Below are positions 6,986-15,318 of a DNA stretch of 52,949 bases, piece by piece; position 1 is the stretch's first letter, and the number at the start of each line of letters is the position of its first letter. The notes below the pieces were generated by a model that saw only the letters and a program-made list of their open reading frames with translations, searched no databases and had not been told where the DNA came from. A program made the position numbers and the translations under genes. The DNA is from an uncultured Clostridia bacterium (GTDB lineage Bacteria; Bacillota; Clostridia; Peptostreptococcales; Anaerovoracaceae): positions 1 to 52,949 of the forward strand of contig CAKQQT010000022.1 in assembly GCA_934271235.1 (NCBI GenBank), read 5' to 3'.

Positions 6986-7060
6986 CTACATTAAAGTACC
7001 GCAAGCGGAGAATAACAGCATGATACCGGTGATAAATACTAATGGCAGTAAATTTTTCAT
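6986..7060 (-). CDS. 24-residue lipoprotein-signal-like peptide
   Basis: ATG preceded by AAGGAGG at 7-nt spacing, then 24 codons and TAG. The peptide is a lysine, about 15 hydrophobic residues, then LFSAC and four more residues (GTLM). This looks like a lipoprotein signal with lipobox FSAC whose mature part would be only five residues; a single-helix membrane microprotein is the alternative. It sits alone between a promoter region (7141-7174) and a strong terminator (6913-6949). The clean ribosome binding site and dedicated terminator support a real gene. Function unknown; a cleaved signal peptide could act as a signal, which is speculation. Confidence 0.5.
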   Translation of the reverse strand: MKNLLPLVFITGIMLLFSACGTLM

Positions 7061-7141
7061 TTCTTATTCCTCCTTGTACTTTGATCTGTTTCTATATTTT
7101 AGAAATGTCTTTTGCAGCGTCCCCGTTTTTAACGCTTACAT

Positions 7142-7174
7142 AATATACTCGCCGCAGAAGCGCAAAAGGTTACA
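7142..7174 (-). promoter_or_regulatory. Candidate promoter of the micro-lipopeptide, ECF-like
   Basis: TGTAAC (7169-7174), exactly 17 nt, CGAG (7148-7151) on the minus strand, close to the ECF pattern TGTAAC-17-CGAC known for Bacillus SigX. TATATT (7142-7147) could instead be a sigma-A -10, but nothing like TTGACA stands 16-18 nt upstream. A dyad TTTCTA/TAGAAA lies in the leader. Just upstream at 7221-7240 a 10-bp unit (TTCGTCAAAG) occurs twice in tandem. Confidence 0.35.
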
Positions 7175-7243
7175 AGGAAAAAATATTTTTTTCAACTTTT
7201 TTTCACATTTTTTTCATACGTTCGTCAAAGTTCGTCAAAGGCT

Positions 7244-7573
7244 TTAAACTGCAAGCCGGATCAGGATCATATAGCACGCGGTCCCGAGCACGATGCTCAA
7301 AAAGGTGCTATGTTTCCACTTATAGCTGACTGCCGTAACAAGCGCTGCGATGACCTGCCACAGTCCCGTCCCTAAAAAATCGGTGCTGACGTCTTTTAGG
7401 CAGTAAATGATCAGAACCGCCATGATAGCCGCGGGCAGAACGTCCCCCAGCTCCTTTAATTTTTGCGGCATCTGCCGCTCGCCGCGAAACACCAGAAACG
7501 GAAAGGCCCGCAGGCCCAATGTGATGACGCCGGCGGTCACGATCATGATGATGGCTTTGGTACTGCTGCTCAT
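7244..7573 (-). CDS. azlD: AzlD, small subunit of branched-chain amino acid exporter
   Basis: 109 aa, three to four membrane helices, with the AzlD signature ITLGLRAFPFLVF near the N-terminus. AzlCD exports branched-chain amino acids and analogues such as azaleucine. The ATG overlaps the azlC stop by 4 nt, which gives coupled translation. Substrate for this pair is inferred from the family. Confidence 0.88.
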   Translation of the reverse strand: MSSSTKAIIMIVTAGVITLGLRAFPFLVFRGERQMPQKLKELGDVLPAAIMAVLIIYCLKDVSTDFLGTGLWQVIAALVTAVSYKWKHSTFLSIVLGTACYMILIRLAV

Positions 7574-8340
7574 TCCTGCATCTCTCCTTTCTCATCGTTC
7601 ACCTCAAACGAACTCGGTTTGCGCTCGTACTGAATGGTGACCATCAAAATGGCGGATACCAGGATCAGAGACGGCAGCATGAAAGAGGTCGTTCCGAAAA
7701 TGACCAGACAGGCAGTCGCGATGCTCAAACCGACGATCGCCGGCTTATGGTCTTCCGCCTGCTCCCACTGATCGATGAACAGGATCACAAACAAGGCCGT
7801 CATGCAAAAATCAATGCCGGTCAGATCATAAGGGATCAGCTGTCCGATGATGCCGCCGACCGCGGATGCCGCGAGCCAGTAGGTCCTGCTGAAGACCGCC
7901 ATCCAGAACATCATCTCATTCCGATCCGGATCCTCCTTGTCGATCGAACAGTTCAAGGCATAGGTTTCGTCCGTCATCGTGCGGATCATGTAATTTTTGC
8001 GCTTTCCCATGCTGCGGAAAGCATCTATAAAAGAAATACTGTAAAAAGTATGGCGGCTGTTCATCAGGAGCGCGGTCAGCGCAACCGTGAGCAGCGACGC
8101 GCCGCCGGAAAGAAAGGTCACCAGTACGAACTGAAAGGCGCCGGTGTAAACGACCGCGCTGGTAAACAGTGCGTAGTACCAGGCGAAGCCGGCGTTTTCC
8201 ATCAGCATACCGTACGCCATGCCGATAAACAGATAGCTGCACATCACCGGCAGTGTTTTGATAAACGCTTTCTTGCGGATACTTTTTATAGCTTCGGTGG
8301 GTTTCTGCGATTCGTTTGGTTGTGTTTGTGCTTGTTCCAT
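7570..8340 (-). CDS. azlC: AzlC, large subunit of branched-chain amino acid exporter
   Basis: 256 aa. After a polar N-terminus of about 30 residues come YLFIGMAYGMLM, the AzlC core TGAFQFVLVTFLSGGASLLTV (shortened here) and MNSRHTFYSISF, all typical of the family; six or more helices. The start at 8340 (MEQAQT) was chosen because AGGGGG lies 11 nt before it; the open frame extends upstream into the leader but without a ribosome site. Forms an operon with azlD. Confidence 0.88.
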   Translation of the reverse strand: MEQAQTQPNESQKPTEAIKSIRKKAFIKTLPVMCSYLFIGMAYGMLMENAGFAWYYALFTSAVVYTGAFQFVLVTFLSGGASLLTVALTALLMNSRHTFYSISFIDAFRSMGKRKNYMIRTMTDETYALNCSIDKEDPDRNEMMFWMAVFSRTYWLAASAVGGIIGQLIPYDLTGIDFCMTALFVILFIDQWEQAEDHKPAIVGLSIATACLVIFGTTSFMLPSLILVSAILMVTIQYERKPSSFEVNDEKGEMQE

Positions 8341-8363
8341 TTTGTGTTTTCCCCCTACCCTTT

Positions 8364-8398
8364 CTGTATATTTTTGTATGTACAAACAACAAATACAG
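8364..8398 (-). promoter_or_regulatory. Nested inverted repeat in the azlCD leader
   Basis: TTTGTA-TG-TACAAA (8373-8386) sits inside a second pair CTGTAT (8364-8369) / ATACAG (8393-8398). It lies between the promoter and azlC, suitable for a repressor site or a leader hairpin. Confidence 0.4.
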
Positions 8399-8403
8399 AT
8401 ATC

Positions 8404-8432
8404 AGCATACCACAAAAGTCCGAACCTGTCCA
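8404..8432 (-). promoter_or_regulatory. azlCD promoter
   Basis: TGGACA (8427-8432), 17 nt, TATGCT (8404-8409) with an extended TG motif before the -10. Confidence 0.6.
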
Positions 8433-8501
8433 GTATATTTTACGAAATCTTAGCGCGATACCCTGTGTCGGATCAAGCCGCGGATCACCTGTGCCAAAAA
8501 G

Positions 8502-8529
8502 AAAAACCCCTCATTTCTAAGGGGTTTTT
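8502..8529 (-). terminator. Terminator of the Stn-like operon
   Basis: AAAAACCCCT (8502-8511) pairs perfectly with AGGGGTTTTT (8520-8529), loop of 8. On the minus strand it is followed by CTTTTTGG. It ends the 8578-14335 operon and could act in both directions. The rest of 8433-8577 shows no gene. Confidence 0.8.
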
Positions 8530-8577
8530 CGTAAGTGATCGGTGAAATCCGCCGATCTTATTTTCGATTTATGTGCC

Positions 8578-11500
8578 TTATGCTGTCGGATTTGCCGGTT
8601 TCGGCAGTCTGTCCGTAATGCACTGCATCAGGCTGTCTGTGCACGGAAGTACATCAAATGCCGCACCGTCGCCGACAACGACCAGTTTCGCTTCGTCTGT
8701 CGGAGCCAGAGCGCCGCCGAGTACTTCACCGATCTCTGCATATTTATATGCCGGTACGGTGTCGCACATTTCGTCGGAGATATCCTGCTCGGTTTCCCAT
8801 CCGAATACTTCTTCGAAGATCTCTGCGATCTCTGCCGCGATCTCCCAGTTGGACAGGAAAATATCCTCGTCGATGGCTGCGTTAACAGGCTGCAGTCTTC
8901 TTTCGGTGTTGGTGTAAGTACCGTCTGTGCTTGCAAAGCCGGTTCCCGGAAGGACAACGTCTGCTTTTGCTGCCAGCTCAGTCATATGAGTATCGCATAC
9001 CGCCAGGAATTCGAGAGCATCGGTGTCGATGTCCGCGTTTTCGCCGAATACGAATAACGCTTTCACGCCGTCCAGTGCTTCCTTGCCTGCGTGGATGCCC
9101 ATGTCGACCAGACCCTGTGAATTGTTCTTCGGTCTGATCATCAGGATACCGTTTCTCGGTCCGCCGATGTGACCGGATAACAGCGCGATGTCACCGATGA
9201 GTTTCGCCGCATCAACCGTCAGGTTGTTCTGCTGGTAAACGATCATCGCTTTCTTAGCGCCCAGGTATGCGTCTGCGATCTCCTTGGCTGCATCGGAAAC
9301 GTTCACGTCTGCCAGAGAAGCTGCGAATGCATCATAGCCTTCCGCTTTCTTCGCTTTGCCGCTGTCAATGATCGCTTTTGCGATCTCCTTGAGGAAACCA
9401 AGGCTGTTTTCGCCGTTGCATACATCGAGGATGCGTGCGCCTGCTTCCGCTGCCTGCTTCAGCTTCAGGGAAATGACTCTGGAGTCTTCATCGTTGAAGC
9501 CGACTTTTAAGATCACATTCGTGGAAAGCAGCTCGTCGATGGTGTTCGGGGAAGCATCGAAGCCTAAGACTTCAGCCAGACCGTTTTCTCTTGCGTTCAT
9601 GCAGAGAACTTTCGCACCGATGACATTTGCCATCTTCTTGATCGCGTAAGCTTCTTCGTTGGTATATCTGTCAGAGATGGAAACTGCGATCGCATCTTTG
9701 CCGTATTTCGCGCCGATGGACTGCATTCTCTTCGCGATGAGTACCAGTGCTTCGTGGTAATCCGCTTCTCTGAAGTTTCCGTCTTCTTTTACCTGTGGAT
9801 CTTCTAACTTGTCTTCCAGTACGGAGCAGTCAAATCCCCATTTACCCTTACCGCAGATCAGGCCCTTGTTGACAGCGCCCTCTTTGTCCGGATTTGCCTT
9901 GATCAGCATATCGCCGTAGGATTCCAGCTTCAGGGAGCAGCCGACGGAGCAGTAGGAACAGGTCGTTTCGGTTTCTTCTGCCGGAAGCGGTGTTTCCTTG
10001 ATCATCGTGGTTCTTTCCTGCAGAGCGCCGGTCGGACAAACGCTGACGCACTGACCGCAGGAGATACAGCCGGACTCTGCCAGCGGTTTTTCCATGTTCG
10101 GTTTAACGACCGTATCGAAGCCTCTGTGTACCAGGCCCAGAGCGCCGACGCCGACGACTTCGTCGCAGACTCTGACGCAGAGACCGCAAAGGATACACTT
10201 GTTCGGGTCTCTGACGATGAACGGATGCTCATCTTCAAACTCGATGGTGTTCTTGTCGCCCGCGAATCTTTCCGGATGTACATCGTACTGGTTCGCAAAG
10301 TCGATCAGCTTACATTCGAAGTAATCATGACAGCCGCATTCCAGACATCTGGAAGCTTCCGCCATAGCCTGTTCTTCGGTGAACGCGCACGGGATGACTT
10401 CGCTGAAGTTGTTCTTTCTTTCTTCCGGGCTGAGCTGCGGAAGCGTCTGTCTGCAAAGTCTTTCTCTGTCTTCGAAGGTCTTTTCGGTAATATCGTCTCT
10501 TTCAACTACGAAAGGTTTTTCATATTTTACTTCTTCGCCTGCAAGGTAAGCGTCGATCACGTCGGATGCCTTGCGTGCGTCTGCGATGGCTTCAACGGCG
10601 ATGGAGATCTTGTCATTACCGCAGTCGCCGCCTGCGAATACGCCCGGCATGCTGGTCATGAAGGTTTCCGGATCGTAAGCGATCGCGTTCTTTCTGGTCT
10701 TGTCGCAGTCAAAGATGGAAGCGTCAACGGCCTGTCCGATCGCAAGGATCATGGTGTCGATCGCCAGTGTTTCGGTCTTGCCCTCTACCGGAATCGGTTT
10801 TCTTCTGCCGGAGGCATCCGGTTCGCCGAGTTCCATCACCTGTAAGATGACTTCTTTGACATGACCGTTTTCGTCCTTGACGACTTCGATCGGGTTGGTC
10901 AGATTCTTAAAGATAACGCCTTCTTCTTCGGCTTCTTCGATTTCTACCATATCCGCAGGCATTTCGTCCTTGGTTCTTCTGTAGATATTATAGACTTCCT
11001 TCGCGCCGAGTCTGACCGCGGTTCTGCATGCGTCCATCGCGGTGTTGCCGCCGCCGACGATCGCGACCTTTTCGCCCATGCCGATCTCTTCGTTTCTGAC
11101 AACCTTACGCAGGAAATCAATGCCGCCGATCACGCCTTCCGCGTCCTCGCCCTTGCAGCCTACGCCGGTAGATACCCACGCGCCGATGCCGAGGAGTACC
11201 GCGTCGAAGTCCGCGCGAACGGTTTCAAACGGAATATCCACGCCGATCTTGGTGTTGGTGATGATTTCCACGCCCATCATTTCGATGGTTGCGATTTCTT
11301 CATCTAAGACAGCCTTTGGAAGTCTGTATTCCGGAATACCGTAGCGGAGCATACCGCCTGCCTTCGGCATGGATTCGAATACGGTGACTCTGTGTCCCAT
11401 CTGTCTTAAGAAGTATGCCGCGGATAAGCCCATCGGGCCGCCGCCGATGATGGCAACACTCTTACCGGTGTCTTCGTCACATTCCGGAATGAATCTGTCG

Positions 11501-12039
11501 CCGTCAAGATCCTGATCCGCCGCGAATCTCTTTAACTGCTGAATGGAGATTGGTTCGTCCACAAGGCCTCTTCTGCAGGCTTCTTCGCATGGATGCGGAC
11601 ATACTCTGCCCAGCGCTGCAGGCAGCGGAATTTTATCCTTCACAAGCTCGAGCGCAGCCTCAAATTCGCCGTTCGCGATCAGACCGACATAGCCCTGACA
11701 GTCGGTATGCGCCGGACATGCCAGTACGCAAGGCGGTCTGCAGTCACCCGTATGGTTGGAAAGCAGCAGCTCAAGGTTTGTCTTTCTGGATTCGATGACA
11801 CGATCGGTATTGGTGTTTACGATCATGCCCGGTGCGATCTCTGTTGCACATGCTTTGCACAGCTTCGGATTGCCGTCCACTTCACACATACATAAACCGC
11901 AGGAACCGTAAATTTTTGTTCTTTCATCGTAGCAAAGAGTCGGAATGAAAATATCATTTTCTCTGGCAACTTCAAGAATAGTCTGTCCGGCAAATCCGGT
12001 AACTTCTTTGCCGTTAATGTTTAATCTATATTTATTCAT
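8578..12039 (-). CDS. StnA/BfuA-like multidomain flavin/Fe-S subunit of an electron-bifurcating complex
   Basis: 1153 aa. In order: NuoG-type [2Fe-2S] ferredoxin (about 1-75; C-Y...GSCGLC...CKAC), a Cys-rich segment (HTGDCRPPCVLACPAHTDC), a GltD/NfnB-type domain with FAD site GGGPMGLSAAYFL and nucleotide site GGGNTAMDACRTA (about 190-480), two [4Fe-4S] ferredoxin motifs (CILCGLCVRVC, CISCGQCVSVC), then a molybdopterin-oxidoreductase-like C-terminal half starting with CSYCSVGC. With NuoF- and NuoE-like partners this matches the Sporomusa-type transhydrogenase Stn (NADH, ferredoxin, NADPH) and the wider Bfu family as I remember them. The C-terminal half may lack cofactor. Start 12039: GGAGGAAAAAGGTA before ATG. 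A formate-linked role cannot be excluded. Confidence 0.75.
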   Translation of the reverse strand: MNKYRLNINGKEVTGFAGQTILEVARENDIFIPTLCYDERTKIYGSCGLCMCEVDGNPKLCKACATEIAPGMIVNTNTDRVIESRKTNLELLLSNHTGDCRPPCVLACPAHTDCQGYVGLIANGEFEAALELVKDKIPLPAALGRVCPHPCEEACRRGLVDEPISIQQLKRFAADQDLDGDRFIPECDEDTGKSVAIIGGGPMGLSAAYFLRQMGHRVTVFESMPKAGGMLRYGIPEYRLPKAVLDEEIATIEMMGVEIITNTKIGVDIPFETVRADFDAVLLGIGAWVSTGVGCKGEDAEGVIGGIDFLRKVVRNEEIGMGEKVAIVGGGNTAMDACRTAVRLGAKEVYNIYRRTKDEMPADMVEIEEAEEEGVIFKNLTNPIEVVKDENGHVKEVILQVMELGEPDASGRRKPIPVEGKTETLAIDTMILAIGQAVDASIFDCDKTRKNAIAYDPETFMTSMPGVFAGGDCGNDKISIAVEAIADARKASDVIDAYLAGEEVKYEKPFVVERDDITEKTFEDRERLCRQTLPQLSPEERKNNFSEVIPCAFTEEQAMAEASRCLECGCHDYFECKLIDFANQYDVHPERFAGDKNTIEFEDEHPFIVRDPNKCILCGLCVRVCDEVVGVGALGLVHRGFDTVVKPNMEKPLAESGCISCGQCVSVCPTGALQERTTMIKETPLPAEETETTCSYCSVGCSLKLESYGDMLIKANPDKEGAVNKGLICGKGKWGFDCSVLEDKLEDPQVKEDGNFREADYHEALVLIAKRMQSIGAKYGKDAIAVSISDRYTNEEAYAIKKMANVIGAKVLCMNARENGLAEVLGFDASPNTIDELLSTNVILKVGFNDEDSRVISLKLKQAAEAGARILDVCNGENSLGFLKEIAKAIIDSGKAKKAEGYDAFAASLADVNVSDAAKEIADAYLGAKKAMIVYQQNNLTVDAAKLIGDIALLSGHIGGPRNGILMIRPKNNSQGLVDMGIHAGKEALDGVKALFVFGENADIDTDALEFLAVCDTHMTELAAKADVVLPGTGFASTDGTYTNTERRLQPVNAAIDEDIFLSNWEIAAEIAEIFEEVFGWETEQDISDEMCDTVPAYKYAEIGEVLGGALAPTDEAKLVVVGDGAAFDVLPCTDSLMQCITDRLPKPANPTA

Positions 12040-12056
12040 TACCTTTTTCCTCCTCC

Positions 12057-13805
12057 CTATTTCTTTTCGATCGCGCCAAACTTGCAGGTTTCTAAGCACT
12101 TGCCGCACTTGATGCACTTTGTTTGATCGATGACGTGCTGTTTCTTGACTTCACCGGAAATCGCGCCGACCGGACACTTGCGCGCGCAAGCGGTACAACC
12201 CTTACATGCGTCAGTGATCGTATAAGTTACGAGCGCCTTACAGGAGACTGCTGTACACTTGTGGTTGTAGATATGGTCTTCGTATTCGTTCCGGAAGTAT
12301 TTGATCGTCGTAAGAACAGGGTTTGGAGCTGTCTGTCCGAGACCGCAGAGCGATCCGTCCTTGATCTTGCCTGCCAGTTCTTCCAGCAGTTCGATATCGC
12401 CGTCTCTGCCTTCGCCTCTGGTGATTCTTTCGAGGATTTCCAGCATTCTCTTGGTGCCGATCCGGCAGTAGTTACACTTACCGCAGGATTCGTCGCGGGT
12501 GAAGTTCAGGAAGTATCTCGCCATGTCAACCATACAGGTATCTTCGTCCATAACGATCATACCGCCGGAGCCTACAATCGCGCCGGTCTTGTTGATATCT
12601 TCGTATGTAACCGGCGTGTCGATCAGGCTTGCCGGAATACAGCCGCCGGATGGTCCGCCCATCTGCACAGCCTTGAACTGTCTGTCATTCTTGATGCCGC
12701 CGCCGATGCCGAACAGGACTTCTCTTAAAGTCATGCCCATCGGAACCTCTACCAGACCGCCCTTCTTGATCTTGCCTGCCAGCGCGAATACCTTGGTACC
12801 CTTGGAAGCTTCTGTTCCGAACTTGCCAAAAGCAGCGCCGCCGTTGAAGATGATCCAAGGCACGTTTGCCAGTGTTTCTACGTTATTGATGTCGGTTGGT
12901 TTCTGCCAGAAGCCTTTCGCTGCCGGGAACGGCGGTTTCAGACGCGGCATACCTCTTTCGCCCTCCAGAGACGCGATCAACGCGGTTTCTTCTCCGCATA
13001 CGAACGCGCCTGCGCCGGCCTTGATGTAAATGTCAAAGTCAAAACCGCTGCCAAAGATGTTCTTGCCCAGATAGCCTCTTTCTCTTGCCTGTGCCATTGC
13101 GATCTCCAGTCTCTTGATCGCGAGCGGATATTCCGCACGACAGTAGATTACGCCCTGAGATGCGCCCATTGCGTAACCGCCGATGATCATGCCTTCCAGC
13201 AGAGAATGCGGGTCGCCTTCCAGAACGGAACGGTCCATGAATGCACCTGGATCTCCTTCGTCCGCGTTACAGACTAAATATTTTTCCTTTCCCGGACTTG
13301 CTTTGGCAGCATTCCACTTGAACCAGGTCGGGAAGCCCGCGCCGCCTCTGCCTCTCAGACCGGAGATCTTGATTTCTTCGATAACTTCCTCCGGCTTCAT
13401 GGTCTTAAGTACTTTTTCGATGGCTTTGTATCCATCTACTGCAAGGTATTCATCAATGTTCTCCGGGTTGATCTTACCACAGTTTCTCAATACAACTCTC
13501 TGCTGTTTGTCGAGGAACTGTTCGTCTTCCGGTGTGATCGCGTACGCCTGACAGACTTTATGGTTCACTAAATGACTTTCGACGATCTCAGCCACCTTGT
13601 CCGGCTGCACTTTGACGTATCTGGTCATTTCGCCGTTATCGTCATATACATCCACAATTGGCTCCAGATAACAGGTACCGACGCAGCCTGTGATGTCAAC
13701 TTTGACGTCAAGGCCTTTCGCTACGATCTGTTTTTCCAATTCTGCGGCAGTTTTCTTGGCACCGGTTGCGATACCGCAGCTGCCTTGTCCAACTACTACT
13801 TTCAT
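12057..13805 (-). CDS. NuoF/HydB-type NADH-binding flavoprotein subunit (StnB-like)
   Basis: 582 aa. N-terminal thioredoxin-like [2Fe-2S] domain (CGIATGA, later CVGTCYLEP), FMN/NADH core with GLRGRGGAGFPT and NADEGDPGAFMDRS, SLBB region, [4Fe-4S] motif ESCGKCNYCRIG, and a C-terminal ferredoxin with two clusters (CKGCTACARKC, CIKCGKCLETC). This layout is that of HydB, StnB and other bifurcating NuoF homologues, in which FMN is the branching or NADH site. 12 nt after the NuoE-like gene and 18 nt before the large subunit; strong GGAGGTG. Soluble and cytoplasmic. Confidence 0.9.
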   Translation of the reverse strand: MKVVVGQGSCGIATGAKKTAAELEKQIVAKGLDVKVDITGCVGTCYLEPIVDVYDDNGEMTRYVKVQPDKVAEIVESHLVNHKVCQAYAITPEDEQFLDKQQRVVLRNCGKINPENIDEYLAVDGYKAIEKVLKTMKPEEVIEEIKISGLRGRGGAGFPTWFKWNAAKASPGKEKYLVCNADEGDPGAFMDRSVLEGDPHSLLEGMIIGGYAMGASQGVIYCRAEYPLAIKRLEIAMAQARERGYLGKNIFGSGFDFDIYIKAGAGAFVCGEETALIASLEGERGMPRLKPPFPAAKGFWQKPTDINNVETLANVPWIIFNGGAAFGKFGTEASKGTKVFALAGKIKKGGLVEVPMGMTLREVLFGIGGGIKNDRQFKAVQMGGPSGGCIPASLIDTPVTYEDINKTGAIVGSGGMIVMDEDTCMVDMARYFLNFTRDESCGKCNYCRIGTKRMLEILERITRGEGRDGDIELLEELAGKIKDGSLCGLGQTAPNPVLTTIKYFRNEYEDHIYNHKCTAVSCKALVTYTITDACKGCTACARKCPVGAISGEVKKQHVIDQTKCIKCGKCLETCKFGAIEKK

Positions 13806-13816
13806 GCGGGCACCTC

Positions 13817-14335
13817 CTATGCTCTTTCTTTGATTTCGGCCAGAATCTGTTTTACCTTATCCTTGGTCAGATTGCCGTAGGTTTCATCACCCTCAGCACT
13901 CTTAACCATCATAACAGGCGCTAAGGAACAGCAGCCCAGGCACGCGACGTTATTCAGGGTAAAAATACCGTCTTCCGTCGTTTCGCCATCCTTGATGTTG
14001 AGATATTCGCAGACCGCTTCTTCGATCATTTCAGAACCGTTAACATGACATGCTGTGCCCTGGCAGAGCATGATCAGGTACTTGCCGATCGGCTGCAGTC
14101 TGAACTGTGCATAGAAAGTCGCTACGCCGTAGATTTTGGCAGGTTTGATCCCTGTCGCATCAGAAATGTAGTTGATCGTGTCGATGGACAGATAACCGTA
14201 GATTTCCTGAGCTTTTTGCAGAATAGTGATGAGACTACCCGGCACCTTTGCATATTGGTCTAAAACAGGCTGCAGTTCCTTGAACTGTTCTCTTCTGTTT
14301 TCGGCACAATTGCAGTTACATGTTTTTTCACTCAT
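13817..14335 (-). CDS. NuoE/HydC-type [2Fe-2S] subunit (StnC-like)
   Basis: 172 aa, thioredoxin-fold [2Fe-2S] protein. The helical N-terminal half is followed by the cluster ligands CQGTACHV and CLGCCSLAP, as in NuoE/HydC. The N-terminus carries an unusual CNCNC pattern (residues 6-10) not part of the normal cluster. First gene of the operon; AGAGGTG precedes the ATG. With its neighbours it should form the NADH-oxidising module of the complex. Confidence 0.9.
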   Translation of the reverse strand: MSEKTCNCNCAENRREQFKELQPVLDQYAKVPGSLITILQKAQEIYGYLSIDTINYISDATGIKPAKIYGVATFYAQFRLQPIGKYLIMLCQGTACHVNGSEMIEEAVCEYLNIKDGETTEDGIFTLNNVACLGCCSLAPVMMVKSAEGDETYGNLTKDKVKQILAEIKERA

Positions 14336-14349
14336 TTTTGCACCTCTTA

Positions 14350-14380
14350 ATTATAAATTACATCCAAATTGGATAATTTA
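14350..14380 (-). promoter_or_regulatory. Operator-like dyad with TATAAT before the Stn-like operon
   Basis: In the 53-nt gap upstream of the NuoE-like gene, TAAATTATCCAA and TTGGAT..AATTTA form a palindrome (14354-14380) with a 2-nt insertion. TATAAT stands at 14350-14355. No good -35 is visible, as expected for an activator-dependent promoter or chance. Confidence 0.35.
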
Positions 14381-14388
14381 AAACAAGT

Positions 14389-15303
14389 TTACTCCGCGTC
14401 GGACTTTTCGGCGTTTTCTTCGCTGTTTTCGTCCTGCGGATCCAGAATATAGATCTTGACGCGCTCAATGCGCCGATCCTGGATGGCCATGATCTTGAAC
14501 TGATAGTTTTCAAACTCGATGATCCTGCCGACGTCATTTTCATCCGGGATCTCGCCCAGCATGTCGATGAGAAAGCCGCCGATCGTCTCGCTGGTCTCCG
14601 ACGTCAGGTCGATCCCCAGTTCTTCATCCAGATCCTCCAGACTGACATCGCCGTCGACCAGATAGGTCTTGTCGTCGATCTTATCGATGATCTCGTCTTC
14701 TTCATCGTATTCGTCGTCGATATCGCCGACCACCTGCTCGATGATGTCCTCCATGGTGACGATACCGCTGAAACCGCCGTATTCGTCAATCAGGATCGCG
14801 ATCTGCTGCTTCATCTTCTGCAGTTCAAACAGCAGTGCGTCGATGTTCTTCGTTTCCGGAACAAAATACGGTTTGCGCAGGATCGATTCGATATCCACCG
14901 CCTCAAAGCCCTTTTCCCAGGCCTTGATCAGGTAGTCCTTGATGTTGAGGATGCCGATGATGTTATCGGTTTCCCCTCTGCACACCGGGATCCGGGAATA
15001 GCGCAGCGTCATCAGGTCGTTCAGATATTCCTCCGGCGGATCCTCGATGTCGATGACAAAGACATCGGTCCGCGGCGTCATGATCTCATAGGCCAGTTTG
15101 TCATCCAGCGCGAAGATCGAATTGATCATTTTTTTGCCTTCCTCCTTGAGCACGCCGGACTCTTGTCCCGCTTCGAGGATCGACATGACCTCTTCTTCCA
15201 TCTGAGCGCTGTCCGCCTGATTAGTCAGTTTCTTCCAGAATTTTTTGATTCCTTTGTCCTTATGTTCTTTCGGCCCGGGGCCGCCGGTACTGTCGTTTGA
15301 CAT
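14389..15303 (-). CDS. CorC-like CBS-domain protein
   Basis: 304 aa. A hydrophilic N-terminal region, a pair of CBS domains (about 75-200; IMTPRTDVFVIDIEDPPEE, YGGFSGIVTMEDIIEQVVG) and a CorC_HlyC transporter-associated domain at the C-terminus. The DUF21 membrane domain of most Firmicute homologues is absent, as in E. coli CorC (292 aa). Adenine nucleotide binding by CBS domains and a role in divalent cation or cobalt homeostasis are family knowledge. A very acidic tail ends the protein. AAGGAG before ATG. Confidence 0.82.
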   Translation of the reverse strand: MSNDSTGGPGPKEHKDKGIKKFWKKLTNQADSAQMEEEVMSILEAGQESGVLKEEGKKMINSIFALDDKLAYEIMTPRTDVFVIDIEDPPEEYLNDLMTLRYSRIPVCRGETDNIIGILNIKDYLIKAWEKGFEAVDIESILRKPYFVPETKNIDALLFELQKMKQQIAILIDEYGGFSGIVTMEDIIEQVVGDIDDEYDEEDEIIDKIDDKTYLVDGDVSLEDLDEELGIDLTSETSETIGGFLIDMLGEIPDENDVGRIIEFENYQFKIMAIQDRRIERVKIYILDPQDENSEENAEKSDAE

Positions 15304-15318
15304 ATTCTGTTTCTCCTT

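Noticed and set aside
14350..14390. Rex operator before the bifurcating complex
   Set aside because: Only one half-site resembles TTGTTAA; the dyad has a different core.
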